NCBI RefSeq assembly: GCF_022321485.1
Contig: NZ_JAKOGG010000010.1
Coordinates: forward strand, 1-64,000
From: Shewanella electrica
Lineage (GTDB): Bacteria > Pseudomonadota > Gammaproteobacteria > Enterobacterales > Shewanellaceae
Direction: 5' to 3'
Length of the DNA stretch: 64,000 nt
In this document: positions 28,691-37,210 of the stretch, piece by piece
How positions within the stretch are numbered: position 1 is the first letter of the stretch
Layout: the number at the start of each line of letters is the position of its first letter
The notes under the pieces: generated by a model
Databases searched by the model: none
Told to the model about the DNA's origin: nothing
What the model saw: the letters and a program-made list of their open reading frames with translations, nothing else
Program-made: the position numbers and the translations under genes

Positions 28691-29128
28691 TTAGTCCCAG
28701 AAGATGGTATAAAGCGTATAGTCGGCTTGAGGTTTTGGCGACAGCTTATGCTCGCCATAAGGCCAGCCAGCGCTAACGCCGTCAATCTCCAGTGCTTCAA
28801 GCCACGTTTCTACCTCAGATTGTGGCGCCGTGGTAATAATATGAATGTTTTCAGCGGCAGGCCATAATTCATCGTCATCGAGTGATTCCGGCCACTCATC
28901 ATGAAGGCCGACATAAACGCCCTGTACATCTGTTCTGGCAGCGATATCTTGCAAGTGTTGGTAGATTAACTTTATTGATGGTCTGCCAAATCCCCAGTTG
29001 TTGGGTGCGATGGACTCTTCATCATCATTTTCTGAGAAATACTCATCTAAAGTCACTACTGGTGGCGCATCTGGGTCTGCATCGAATAATGCGTTCAATT
29101 TGGCCAATAATTCGATTTTAGTGGTCAC
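28691..29128 (-). CDS. Hypothetical acidic immunity-type protein, 145 aa
   Basis: The start chosen is GTG 29128 because AAGGAA lies 6 bases upstream; the open frame continues to 29314 but the extra residues are not protein-like. The 145-residue product is strongly acidic (SENDDEESIAPNNWGFGRPS, LHDEWPESLDDDELWPAAE) and ends in a compact domain (WLEALEIDGVSAGWPYG). Similar acidic proteins with a DDE-rich strand followed by WP occur near toxin loci, but I cannot name the family. Confidence 0.58.
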   Translation of the reverse strand: MTTKIELLAKLNALFDADPDAPPVVTLDEYFSENDDEESIAPNNWGFGRPSIKLIYQHLQDIAARTDVQGVYVGLHDEWPESLDDDELWPAAENIHIITTAPQSEVETWLEALEIDGVSAGWPYGEHKLSPKPQADYTLYTIFWD

Positions 29129-29240
29129 TTTGCTTTCCTTGTACTCGCGCCGCAGCAGCGCGCAGTTTGTGGGGATTGGCGATGTTAGGTACGGTGCGCT
29201 CGCTAAGGTGAGCCCATGGCGAAATATTGCAGCCCTGAGA

Positions 29241-29558
29241 TTAATCAGCAACGCCATGCATGGGTTGCTGAACATGTATGGCGTAGGATACTGCTGAGAT
29301 AATTTGATACACAATGGCTAACTCTTTGGCATTAATATCTTGCAGCATGAGTTCAAACAGTGAGTTTTGCGCTGCCGATAATTCGGCGAGATTAAATGTT
29401 GCGTCACTAAACTGATCCATCAATTTCGTGAAAAACGTACCGCTGTTTCGCTGGTGTAATGAACATAGCTCAGGATAAGATGAAAACTCAATGCTACTCA
29501 CACAAATGGGGTTGTCCTTTACCAAAGGACTAGTGCCAACAACTAAATCGTAAGCCAT
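29241..29558 (-). CDS. Hypothetical protein, 105 aa
   Basis: A soluble protein of 105 residues with a helix-rich second half (LAELSAAQNSLFELMLQDIN). A good AAGGTT ribosome site lies before ATG 29558. It has no recognised family. It lies on the minus strand in the same run as the immunity-type genes. Confidence 0.5.
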   Translation of the reverse strand: MAYDLVVGTSPLVKDNPICVSSIEFSSYPELCSLHQRNSGTFFTKLMDQFSDATFNLAELSAAQNSLFELMLQDINAKELAIVYQIISAVSYAIHVQQPMHGVAD

Positions 29559-29630
29559 AAAAATAACCTTTTAACTATTTCTTAGCATAATCAATACATT
29601 CTATGGTGCACTTATTATCTGACATTGGGG

Positions 29631-30017
29631 TTAGTTTTCACTATTGGTCAATGTGAATTTTTGAGAATTTAATAAGTCCGTGATTGTCATACCAATGGTG
29701 TCAATTTCGTCAAATTCACGTTGATAAATAGCTAACGTTTCGTCAGATAGATCGACTAATAATTCATCACCATCGGTATTTACTGCAAATGCAAACATGC
29801 CGGCATCAATGTCAGCTTTTTTAGCATCACTAAGCGTTAATAGATACTGTATTTCAGCTACAAGTCGCCCGGGGATTTCAAAACCAACTGCACCATGAAG
29901 AAAAATGGGATCTCTGAGAAGTTGCACCAATAATGGCGGGCAAGATCTTCCGAATGTAGCTTTAAATTCATGTAATTCATGTAATTCATGTAATTCAAAT
30001 TTCATTACAATATCCAT
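29631..30017 (-). CDS. SMI1/KNR4-like protein with N-terminal ELH repeats
   Basis: The protein has 128 residues from ATG 30017, or 124 from ATG 30005. The N-terminus is FELHELHELHEFK, encoded by a 9-base tandem repeat (see 29966-29992). The rest, FAFAVNTDGDELLVDLSDET followed by YQREFDEIDTI, has the SUKH-type strand and acidic loop, so it is probably a second SMI1/KNR4-like immunity protein. It has no signal peptide. Confidence 0.6.
   Translation of the reverse strand: MDIVMKFELHELHELHEFKATFGRSCPPLLVQLLRDPIFLHGAVGFEIPGRLVAEIQYLLTLSDAKKADIDAGMFAFAVNTDGDELLVDLSDETLAIYQREFDEIDTIGMTITDLLNSQKFTLTNSEN
29966..29992 (-). repeat. 9-bp tandem repeat in the coding region of the SMI1-like gene
   Basis: Three perfect aattcatgt units and a partial fourth encode repeated H-E-L. 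The unit is a multiple of three, so changes in copy number alter protein length without shifting the frame. Confidence 0.85.
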
Positions 30018-30027
30018 TTAATGCAAC

Positions 30028-30447
30028 TCAATCTTCATCATCGACCAAAATACAAGTAACAGTATTGTTATTTAGAATAAATAGCGCTGCGTTAAATGTG
30101 GCTGTCGTTATTGGCGTGAAATCACTAGACGATGAAGTATGATAATCTTTGAAGTCGCCATTCACAAAAAAGGTCGATTCCGAATTGGCGAACTGGCTTA
30201 TCAAGTATTCTGCTCGTGTTATCGCCGCATCTTCTTTGATTAACTCAATGCTATAGGCCAAATCTTTCCATAGCATCGTTTTGATAACATCAAGAGCGTA
30301 ATGAACATCACACTCTGTTAAACAGTCAGCCCCTACGGCATAACCAAGGCTATTCACTGCTGCGGCGATATTGGCATCATAAATATGCTTAGATTCAATC
30401 TTTAGAAAACCTGCGCGTCTTTCGCTTATTATTTGGGCAATGTTCAT
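30028..30447 (-). CDS. Hypothetical protein, 139 aa
   Basis: A soluble protein of 139 residues. The first half is helical (AQIISERRAGFLKIESKHIY) and the second is serine-rich (DYHTSSSSDFTPITTATFNA) with a hydrophobic strand and the end ILVDDED. A GGAGCG ribosome site supports ATG 30447. It is the first gene of the minus-strand array; a promoter should lie in the 175 bases upstream, but none is clear. No family is recognised. Confidence 0.5.
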   Translation of the reverse strand: MNIAQIISERRAGFLKIESKHIYDANIAAAVNSLGYAVGADCLTECDVHYALDVIKTMLWKDLAYSIELIKEDAAITRAEYLISQFANSESTFFVNGDFKDYHTSSSSDFTPITTATFNAALFILNNNTVTCILVDDED

Positions 30448-30622
30448 TTCGCTCCGTTGAGTTGATTTTTGCAGATGACAATAACATTTAGCTAAGATGC
30501 GCCTTGTTATAGCATTCTATTAGATTAAACAATGGCCGAGTGCCGCTAGCAGCGTATGAGCGGCAGTATTTTGAGAATTTAGAAGGTGTCTAATATTCTC
30601 ACGTCTTACCAGACGTCAGCCG
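30448..30622. other. Spacer between merR and the array
   Basis: AT-rich and without a gene. It should carry the array promoter on the minus strand. Confidence 0.35.
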
Positions 30623-31095
30623 TTAATTTCCAACATGTGCTGGTGGGCACTCCAACTCAGCATGTGAGTTTTCATACGCCTTTCTAATCTCTTCTGGCAT
30701 ATCTTGCGGCTGAATATGCTTTATGCGCGCTTCAGTGTTTTCAGCTACCGCTTGGGTGTAATACCAAGCTTTAAATTTGAGTAAGTCTTGCACGCGGTTA
30801 AGTTCGGCTATCTCGGCCTGCACTACGGCCAATTATCCAGAAACATATTTTGGCGGTCAACCAGCGTGCCATCTCCCTCATGGCACCAATCGATAAAAGT
30901 GCGAATATCCTTCAACGACATGCCAGCTTTTTTCAGGTATTCGATAACGCGAAGACCCTCAAGATCATTCTGGCAAAACGAACGAACGCCGGATTCACTG
31001 CGTTTGAGATTGGGAAACAAGCCTTGCTGGTCGTAGTACCGCAGTGTCGGCACCGTCAGTTGAAACATGTTTGATACTTCACCAATTGAATACAT
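30623..31095 (-). pseudogene. merR-family regulator broken by a frameshift
   Basis: The minus strand encodes a normal MerR N-terminus from ATG 31095 (MYSIGEVSNMFQLTVPTLRY, helix-turn-helix and wing), through DLEGLRVIEYLKKAGMSLKD and IDWCHEGDGTLVDRQN. It then hits a stop (DNWP-TAG) at 30829. The natural continuation, VVQAEIAELNRVQDLLKFKAWYY, follows at once in the next frame to TAA 30623. One base appears deleted near 30830-30836. If real, the protein loses its C-terminal helix and dimer contact. It lies divergent to the hydrolase at 31220, which it probably controlled. Confidence 0.8.
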
Positions 31096-31125
31096 TACTT
31101 CGTTATCCCCAATGCAAATTTGTGC

Positions 31126-31156
31126 TTGACCTAAAGTCGGCTTTAGGGGGTAGATT
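31126..31156 (+). promoter_or_regulatory. MerR-type promoter and operator of the hydrolase gene
   Basis: A -35 TTGACC (31126-31131) and -10 TAGATT (31151-31156) are separated by 19 bases, the long spacer typical of MerR-regulated promoters. The spacer region contains the dyad CTAAAG-TCGG-CTTTAG (31131-31146). This lies between the broken merR and the hydrolase. Confidence 0.72.
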
Positions 31157-31219
31157 ATGGCGCAGCAGCTTGAGAAAGAACAAGCTACCAAGACATTTTA
31201 GCAACGGAGAAACCTGAAC

Positions 31220-32194
31220 GTGGATAATCAAACGTTAGCATTGACCCAAGATTGGGATAAAACATTCCCACTGAGTGAGAACGTAAAACACCGCAAAATC
31301 ACTTTTCATAACCGCTATGGCATTTCGCTTGCTGCTGACTTGTACGAGCCTAAAGACGCATCAGGTAAATTAGCTGCTATCGCCGTAGCTGGCCCATTTG
31401 GTGCGGTAAAAGAGCAATCATCGGGTTTGTATGCGCAAACCATGGCGGAAAAAGGCTTTTTGACCATTGCATTTGACCCGTCTTACACCGGCGAAAGCGG
31501 TGGCTTGCCGCGATATGTCGCATCGCCAGACATTAACACTGAAGACTTTTCTGCCGCGGTCGATTTTCTTTCTACTTTAGATAATGTTGATGCGGATAAC
31601 ATCGGCATCATCGGTATCTGCGGTTGGGGCGGCATGGCACTGAACGCAGCGGCGATGGACCCACGCATTAAAGCGACAGTGACATCGACCATGTACGATA
31701 TGTCGCGCGTTACAGCCAACGGCTATTTTGATTCAATGAGCGCCGATGATCGCTATGAAATGCGCAAAAATCTGAATGCGCAACGCACAGAAGATTATAA
31801 AAATGGCACTTATGCCTTGGCGGGCGGTGTGCCGGATGAGCTGCCAGACGATGTACCATTCTTCGTTAAAGATTACTTTGACTACTACAAAACCGACCGT
31901 GGTTATCATCAACGCTCGTTAAACTCCAACAAAGGTTGGAATGTCACCTCACCACTGTCGTTTGCCAATATGCCACTGCTGCAATACAGCGATGAAATCC
32001 GCAACGCGGTGCTGATGATCCATGGTGAAAAAGCGCACTCTTGTTACTTCAGTAAAGATGCCTTTACCAAGCTGACTGGTGACAACAAAGAGCTGATCAT
32101 CATCCCAGATGCGGTGCATACCGATCTGTACGACGATAAGAACATTATTCCATTTGCCAAACTGGAAGCGTTCTTCACTGAGAATCTGAAATAG
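31220..32194 (+). CDS. Alpha/beta hydrolase of the YcjY type
   Basis: The protein has 324 residues. A hydrolase fold is visible with VAVAGPFGAVKEQ near residue 57, FDPSYTGESGG, the nucleophile elbow G-I-C-G-W-G-G near residue 136, and the later Asp/His region (LMIHGEKAHSCY, IPDAVHTDLYDD). The elbow residue is cysteine instead of serine, which is usual for this subfamily and for dienelactone hydrolases. The start is GTG 31220, with GGAG upstream. It is transcribed from the MerR-type promoter at 31126 and followed by an intrinsic terminator. The substrate is unknown. Confidence 0.85.
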   Translation: MDNQTLALTQDWDKTFPLSENVKHRKITFHNRYGISLAADLYEPKDASGKLAAIAVAGPFGAVKEQSSGLYAQTMAEKGFLTIAFDPSYTGESGGLPRYVASPDINTEDFSAAVDFLSTLDNVDADNIGIIGICGWGGMALNAAAMDPRIKATVTSTMYDMSRVTANGYFDSMSADDRYEMRKNLNAQRTEDYKNGTYALAGGVPDELPDDVPFFVKDYFDYYKTDRGYHQRSLNSNKGWNVTSPLSFANMPLLQYSDEIRNAVLMIHGEKAHSCYFSKDAFTKLTGDNKELIIIPDAVHTDLYDDKNIIPFAKLEAFFTENLK

Positions 32195-32247
32195 CAGTTT
32201 TTTCAGCGTGCAGTGATGTTGCACACTTGATGAAAAGCGCGTAAGCA

Positions 32248-32275
32248 AAAGCCCTCAACAGAGGGCTTTAATTTT
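32248..32275 (+). terminator. Terminator after the hydrolase gene
   Basis: AAAGCCCTC and GAGGGCTTT (32248-32256, 32261-32269) form a perfect 9-bp stem with an AACA loop and run into AATTTT. Confidence 0.82.
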
Positions 32276-32405
32276 ATGGCTTCGCCATAGCAAGCTGCGC
32301 TTGCTTGATGCCTGCCCAACGCTCCTTCGCCGCGTCGAAGGGGAAATCGGTGTTGCCTGAAATTTCAGTGTGTTATCTGAGGTTAAATTGGTGGATGTCC
32401 CATTT
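32275..32405. repeat. Dispersed repeat copy
   Basis: Holds the GCCTGCCCAACGCTCC, CGAAGGGG, ATTTCAGTGTGTTA and AAATTGGTGGATGTCCC elements in the same order and direction as at 26.1 and 33.1 kb. It does not code for protein. Confidence 0.75.
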
Positions 32406-32477
32406 TTTACCTCTACCTTTAATCTGACACATCATTCGTGGGTTTATGGATTTATAATGCTGAGATAAATTAGGCAG

Positions 32478-33020
32478 TTATCGCATTAATGACCGTAGTA
32501 GTGGAGCACGATAACCTACATCTTTTTCGTTAAATTGGAGCATGTTAGCAGCGAGATCAACGTTTATAAAAACTTCAGAATATAGCTCCTCTGCACCATC
32601 TGAATTAAAAAAGAACTTCATACGGCATGGCGTTGTTTCAAGTTGCTCTGGATTACAATCAAGGCCAACTACTTTGGCATAGACTTTATCTGGAATAACT
32701 ATGTGGCTAATGGTTGCACCATATAGATCCGCTAGCGCGCTTATAAAAGCCTCTGACTCTACCCCCGTACTTTTGAAAAATGCTTCCCCCCAATAGAAAT
32801 TGGCAACACCTTCGATGGGGGTTGCTTCCCAAGATGGTAATAACTCAATGGCAAAACCGACGTTGGCACCTTCCAATTTGCCTTTTACTTCGATTTCAAA
32901 AGCGCCTGATTGATATTTTTTTGCAGTTGAAATAGTAAATGCTAGATCTACAAAACCATCTTCCTTACCTACAGCTACTGCTGGGTAGCGTTTAGCGGAA
33001 GAGAAAATACTCCAAATCAT
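32478..33020 (-). CDS. Hypothetical protein, 180 aa
   Basis: A soluble 180-residue beta-rich protein (FEIEVKGKLEGANVGFAIEL, AKVVGLDCNPEQLETTPCRM) with a good GGGAAGAA ribosome site before ATG 33020. It has no signal peptide or recognised family. Repeat copies lie on both sides, suggesting it is part of a mobile or frequently exchanged segment. Confidence 0.6.
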   Translation of the reverse strand: MIWSIFSSAKRYPAVAVGKEDGFVDLAFTISTAKKYQSGAFEIEVKGKLEGANVGFAIELLPSWEATPIEGVANFYWGEAFFKSTGVESEAFISALADLYGATISHIVIPDKVYAKVVGLDCNPEQLETTPCRMKFFFNSDGAEELYSEVFINVDLAANMLQFNEKDVGYRAPLLRSLMR

Positions 33021-33124
33021 TACAGTTCTTCCCAGAAATTACAGCGTATATCGTTAGATAATTTATAGACTTGTGCGGAAAAAGTAAGTCTGTAAGCCGT
33101 CATTTTTTCTTATAAAACGATACA

Positions 33125-33265
33125 TTGCCTGATATTGCCCAACGCACCTACGCGGCGCCGAAGGGGAATTGGCGTTGTCTGCAATTTCAGTGTGTTAGGT
33201 GAAGCTAAATTGGTGGCTGTCCTCATTTTTTGCGTTTTGCCGTCGCAGCCCATGCGTAGCATGGG
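33125..33265. repeat. Dispersed repeat copy
   Basis: Contains TGCCCAACGCACC, GCCGAAGGGGAATTGG, CTGCAATTTCAGTGTGTTA and AAATTGGTGGCTGTCC in the same order as the copy at 26146. It does not code for protein. Confidence 0.75.
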
Positions 33266-33288
33266 TGATTAACATTTGCTTGTTATGT

Positions 33289-33534
33289 TTACTTACTGTC
33301 ACCAGAATCTTGGTTGCTATTGGGTAAATCATTACAGAGCGCACAATTAATATTTTTGCGATAGTTATAAAACCGCCTCAATGCAAAAATGCCAATTGAT
33401 ATAACTGCCCAAGTAACACCAAACTCTACCGAATACTCCAAACTTTGCCCTTTTAGATATTGAACAGCTGCTAATAAAGAAAAGACAATGGGCAGCGCTA
33501 TAGAATATTGAATTAACCATTTTTTTATTGGCAT
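33289..33534 (-). CDS. Small two-helix membrane protein, 81 aa
   Basis: The start ATG 33534 (MPIKKWLIQYS) is preferred because GGGAG lies about 6 bases upstream; the frame extends to 33591. Two hydrophobic helices (LPIVFSLLAAVQYL and VTWAVISIGIFAL) are followed by a basic stretch and CALC. No family is recognised. Confidence 0.55.
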   Translation of the reverse strand: MPIKKWLIQYSIALPIVFSLLAAVQYLKGQSLEYSVEFGVTWAVISIGIFALRRFYNYRKNINCALCNDLPNSNQDSGDSK

Positions 33535-33782
33535 GGATACTCCCAAAAAGCTATGAGCTTTGGACAAACATAACAGTATATTAGACGACATGATGTCGTA
33601 ATTTCACACGGTACAATGTCGTTTTTTATCAATTCTTATCGCTTAATCTATGCTTATATCTTATTGACCACAATAGATAATTATCCCACTTTCGAAGTGG
33701 CTAACTGCATGGAATACGACATTTCAACAGCACCGCTGTATAAAAAGCGACATTGCGCGAATCTGGCACAAACGGAGCAGCG

Positions 33783-34110
33783 CTCACATGCGGCATTGCA
33801 GGCAACACCAACTACCCCTTCGGTGCTGCGTAGGTGCGTTGGGCAGACATAGAGCAATCGAGGCATGGACGCCGAGAAGCGATGGTGAGTCATGGATGAC
33901 GAATCAGAGCGATTTGCGAAGATGGCAAACCAGAAGCGCCGGAGCGTTTTGCGCCGTGGGGCGTCGTCGGGTTTCCAAAGGGCGAGGGACGAGCATCGCC
34001 CTTTGGCTCTGGTGTGGAACGAGTAGTTCCACGACTTTCGCAACCGTAGGTTGCAATGGCTGCAAGCCATAAAATCAAAGCCCGCGGCAGGCGATTTAGC
34101 GCATCCAATG
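33783..34110. repeat. Dispersed repeat block on the right of the orphan-gene array
   Basis: Carries the same units as 3.8-4.2 kb in the plus orientation (GGCAACACCAACTACCCC, GTGCGTTGGGCAGAC, gccgtggggcgtc, GCAACCGTAGGTTGCAATGG and CTGCAAGCCATAAAA). It is inverted relative to the block at 25.8-26.3 kb. It does not code for a recognisable protein. Confidence 0.7.
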
Positions 34111-34188
34111 CGACATGCACGTAAGTGTTCACAGACAAACTGAAAACATCCAAACATCACCTACTAGCATCGCGCGCAGCGCATAACA

Positions 34189-34212
34189 AAAAGCCCTCAA
34201 CCGAGGGCTTTT
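34189..34212 (-). terminator. Terminator after the M14 peptidase gene
   Basis: AAAAGCCCTC and GAGGGCTTTT form a perfect 10-bp stem with an AACC loop; a T tract follows on the minus strand. It is almost identical to the hairpin at 32248. Confidence 0.75.
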
Positions 34213-34252
34213 GCTTTACTCAAAAGTGCGATTACCAATCGCACCACTCACC

Positions 34253-36994
34253 TTATCGCAATGGCGTCGCATGCGCCGCTGCGCGGAAGATGGTATTCAT
34301 CAACATCACATTCAAGCCATCCAGATAACCACGGGCAGTTGGGTCTTGGGTGTAACCAATCACCATGCCGTTACCGGTAGGTTGGTAGATCAAAAATGGT
34401 TTGTAGGCGAGTTGCTTACGGTTTTGCTGCCACATGTAGCCGCTGGCGAGCAGGTGTTTTTCATCGCTAAACCACGCGACGTTTTTACCGGAGGCCAGTT
34501 TGATGGGGGTGAACATATCGTTACCAATCACTAACGAGACCACTTCTGGCTTCACTCCAGCGGTGAGCCAATGCTCTTGGTCAACTTCCACATTCGCCAG
34601 TACGCCAGAGACATGATCCGGTAGCTCTTGCGGGGTTTCGATCCGGCTGATCAGTTCATCGTGCGATTTGATCAAACTACCGGCCACGCGGTTGTCGTCG
34701 CTGCTATCAGATTTATCCGCTTTGTCGCTCGGTGCGCCGTCTTTGCTTTCTGCGCGGTAAGCCAACTCTTGTTGCACATCAATCAAGCCCGCTTTTGGCG
34801 TTGAGGCATAACGGGTGGCGTCATCTAAGGTGATTAACACGCCGCCTTGTTTAACCCAGTTTTTCAGGTTGGCGGCGCCGCTTTCACCTAAGGCTTGGCT
34901 GTAATCGCCAGATGGCAAGATCAGCACTTGGTAGTCGCTCAAGTTGGCGCTGGCGAGTTGGGCGCTGCGAATGGCGGTCACCGGCCAGTTGAACTGTTGT
35001 TCAATCACATAGCGAGTATTACCGGCATTGAGTGAGCTGGTCGGTTCATCCCATGCCATGGCAACGTTTGGCGCGCTCATGGTGACGGTGTTTTCACTGC
35101 CAAAGTTTGGCCCTTTGATAACCCAACTGGAATCCACGCCGGTCACTTGTGCGCCGGTGTCGTTAGCGATTTGCTGCACTTGGGCGGCTAAATCGGCGTC
35201 ATTGGCTTTGACTTCAACAATCAGTGAGCCCGCGGGGTAGTTGTGGTTATCGCCAGTGGTAAAGGCTTTGTCGGCACTTTTTACGCGAATGCCTTGGCGC
35301 AGCGCGGCAGTGAGAAAACGGCCGCTAGCCATATCGCCCCACGGCACTAAGTAGGCCACTTTGGCGTTCGGGTTAACCACTTTGCCTTGCAGCGGCGCAT
35401 CGGCGCTAACGCTGTGGCTAGCAACGTCGATGGCATCGTCGCAGCTGTAGCTGTCAACGTTGTACATCAATGGCAGCGACCACGCAGTGACATCGTAGAT
35501 CTCGTCGTGCAACTTACGGGCGCGGCGGCGTTCTTGCTCGGTCAAAAACGGTTTATCCATATCCACTTGCTGGGTGAACAGCGTTTTGACAAAGCGGCCG
35601 CGCGGCTGGGCGGTATCAATCACATACGCGCCAGCGCTGTAGTCTTTGCCACACGCGCTAAAGGCTTTGTCTGCTTGGCGTACTTCTACCCCATGTTTAG
35701 CCATTAAGGTCGCCAGTTTATGGCTGCCGGCTAAGTCATCGCTGGCGGGCAGAATAAAGCTGCGCTCGTCATCATCTTTACCCGCTTTGATGGCATCGAC
35801 TTGATATTGATAGAAATCGGTCAGCAGTTTTTCACGATGATCGGCAGCGGTTTCGGCGGTGGCGAGTGAGGCAACAAAATGCTTCTGCACCGTGTCGATA
35901 AAGGTGAGGATATCGCCGTTGGTTTTTTTGAAATGATCGCCGCGCGCTGAGGCCACTTCATAAGTGGCGGCCGAGGCACCGTAAAAGGTTGGCCAGCTAT
36001 CGCCGTAACCTGGGTAGAAGCCGTCAAATACTTCGCGGGTGTAGTAATCAAAACCAAACTCATCAAAGTATTTGGCGTTGTTTTTGCCCACCAAGGTGTT
36101 GTTGGCGATCTGCGTTTTGCTCATGTGCGGGTTGATTGGATCGGCCGCCGGTACAAAGAAGTAGCTGGCGTCGCCTTGCATCTCGTGCAAATCGACCACA
36201 ATGTTCGGTTTGTACTTGAGTAGCGCTTTAATGCGACCAGCGGTTTCGGGCTGGGTGATGGTGAGCCAATCACGGTTCATATCAAACAGATAGTGGTTGC
36301 TGCGACCGCGTGGCCACGGCTCGTTATGCTCAACACTCAAACGATCGCTGCTCGGTTGCAGACCCACGGTTTGATAGTAAAAATTGATAAAACGCATGCG
36401 ACCATCGGGGTTTTGCAGTGGGTCGATAAACACCACAGTATTGGCAAAAATTTTATCAACCATCGCATCGTTTTGGGTGGCCAGCAGGTGGTAGGCGGTC
36501 ATCATTGCCGCATCGGTACTGCTGATCTCATTGCCGTGTACGCTGTGCTCTAACCACACTGACGAGGGCAGCTGCTTGATCAGCTTTTGCGCTTGTTGTT
36601 TGTTGGTCTTACGTGGATCGGCCAGTTGCTGCATGTCGGCACTGAATTGATCGAGATGCGCCAGTGTGTCCGGTTTAGCGATGGCGGCGTAGATCAGTTG
36701 GCGGCCTTCCCACGTGGTGCCGTAATCAAACAGTTTGATGCGATCTGGTGCGGCTTTGGCGAGTGCTTCAAAGTAGCGCAGCATGTCACTGTGGGTGGTG
36801 ATGCGCTCACCCAAGTGGTAGCCCAGTACCTGTTTAATGGTGGGAATATTGGCGGCGTATTGGGCATTCGGCCAAAGTTCACTGCTGCTGTCGGCGGAGG
36901 TAGTGGCTTGCAGCGGGGCGGCCATAGCGCTGGCAGTGCTAAGACTCAGAATAGCGATAATTGAGGAGGCGAGTAGAGTTGTTTTAATGGGCAT
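34253..36994 (-). CDS. Secreted M14-family zinc metallocarboxypeptidase
   Basis: The protein has 913 residues with a signal peptide ending AMAAP. The M14 domain (about 35-370) shows the first zinc pair in SVHGNEISSTDA (His and Glu), DPLQNPDGR, and the third ligand in VVDLHEMQGD; the catalytic Glu is likely in SAATYEVASARG. A large second region with Rossmann-like sequence (TLMAKHGVEVRQADKAF, VLILPSGDY) follows, as in large M14 enzymes of this group. It probably trims peptides in the periplasm or outside the cell. It lies divergent to the S9B peptidase, and the two may act in one nutrient pathway. Confidence 0.9.
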   Translation of the reverse strand: MPIKTTLLASSIIAILSLSTASAMAAPLQATTSADSSSELWPNAQYAANIPTIKQVLGYHLGERITTHSDMLRYFEALAKAAPDRIKLFDYGTTWEGRQLIYAAIAKPDTLAHLDQFSADMQQLADPRKTNKQQAQKLIKQLPSSVWLEHSVHGNEISSTDAAMMTAYHLLATQNDAMVDKIFANTVVFIDPLQNPDGRMRFINFYYQTVGLQPSSDRLSVEHNEPWPRGRSNHYLFDMNRDWLTITQPETAGRIKALLKYKPNIVVDLHEMQGDASYFFVPAADPINPHMSKTQIANNTLVGKNNAKYFDEFGFDYYTREVFDGFYPGYGDSWPTFYGASAATYEVASARGDHFKKTNGDILTFIDTVQKHFVASLATAETAADHREKLLTDFYQYQVDAIKAGKDDDERSFILPASDDLAGSHKLATLMAKHGVEVRQADKAFSACGKDYSAGAYVIDTAQPRGRFVKTLFTQQVDMDKPFLTEQERRRARKLHDEIYDVTAWSLPLMYNVDSYSCDDAIDVASHSVSADAPLQGKVVNPNAKVAYLVPWGDMASGRFLTAALRQGIRVKSADKAFTTGDNHNYPAGSLIVEVKANDADLAAQVQQIANDTGAQVTGVDSSWVIKGPNFGSENTVTMSAPNVAMAWDEPTSSLNAGNTRYVIEQQFNWPVTAIRSAQLASANLSDYQVLILPSGDYSQALGESGAANLKNWVKQGGVLITLDDATRYASTPKAGLIDVQQELAYRAESKDGAPSDKADKSDSSDDNRVAGSLIKSHDELISRIETPQELPDHVSGVLANVEVDQEHWLTAGVKPEVVSLVIGNDMFTPIKLASGKNVAWFSDEKHLLASGYMWQQNRKQLAYKPFLIYQPTGNGMVIGYTQDPTARGYLDGLNVMLMNTIFRAAAHATPLR

Positions 36995-37210
36995 TTTTTG
37001 TCGTTATTCGAATGATTTGTGTCAGCCATGCTAACGAGAGGTTATTAGCCAGACAAAACAAGAATTGTCACTGAGTATTACGGGTTAGTCGCCAATGTCG
37101 CTGGTGGGTAAATGTGATGATACACATTTGTTAACGAAGTTTGCGCGGCTAAAGATTGTCGCTTGCAACGGCTTCGTGATACTCAATAAACCACTCTTAA
37201 CTCTGCCACA
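36995..37210. other. Divergent promoter region of the two peptidase genes
   Basis: An intergenic region of about 216 bases with promoters for both exported peptidases. AT-rich stretches are present, but no clear -35/-10 pair or operator was recognised. Confidence 0.4.

Noticed and set aside
29129-29314. N-terminal extension of the acidic immunity-type protein
   Set aside because: GTG 29128 has an AAGGAA site; the upstream part contains unlikely sequence and overlaps the neighbour.
29966-29992. Phase-variable on/off switch
   Set aside because: The unit is 9 bases, so the frame never changes.
31157-31201. 14-aa leader peptide before the hydrolase
   Set aside because: Its ATG overlaps the -10 of the MerR-type promoter and would not be in the transcript.
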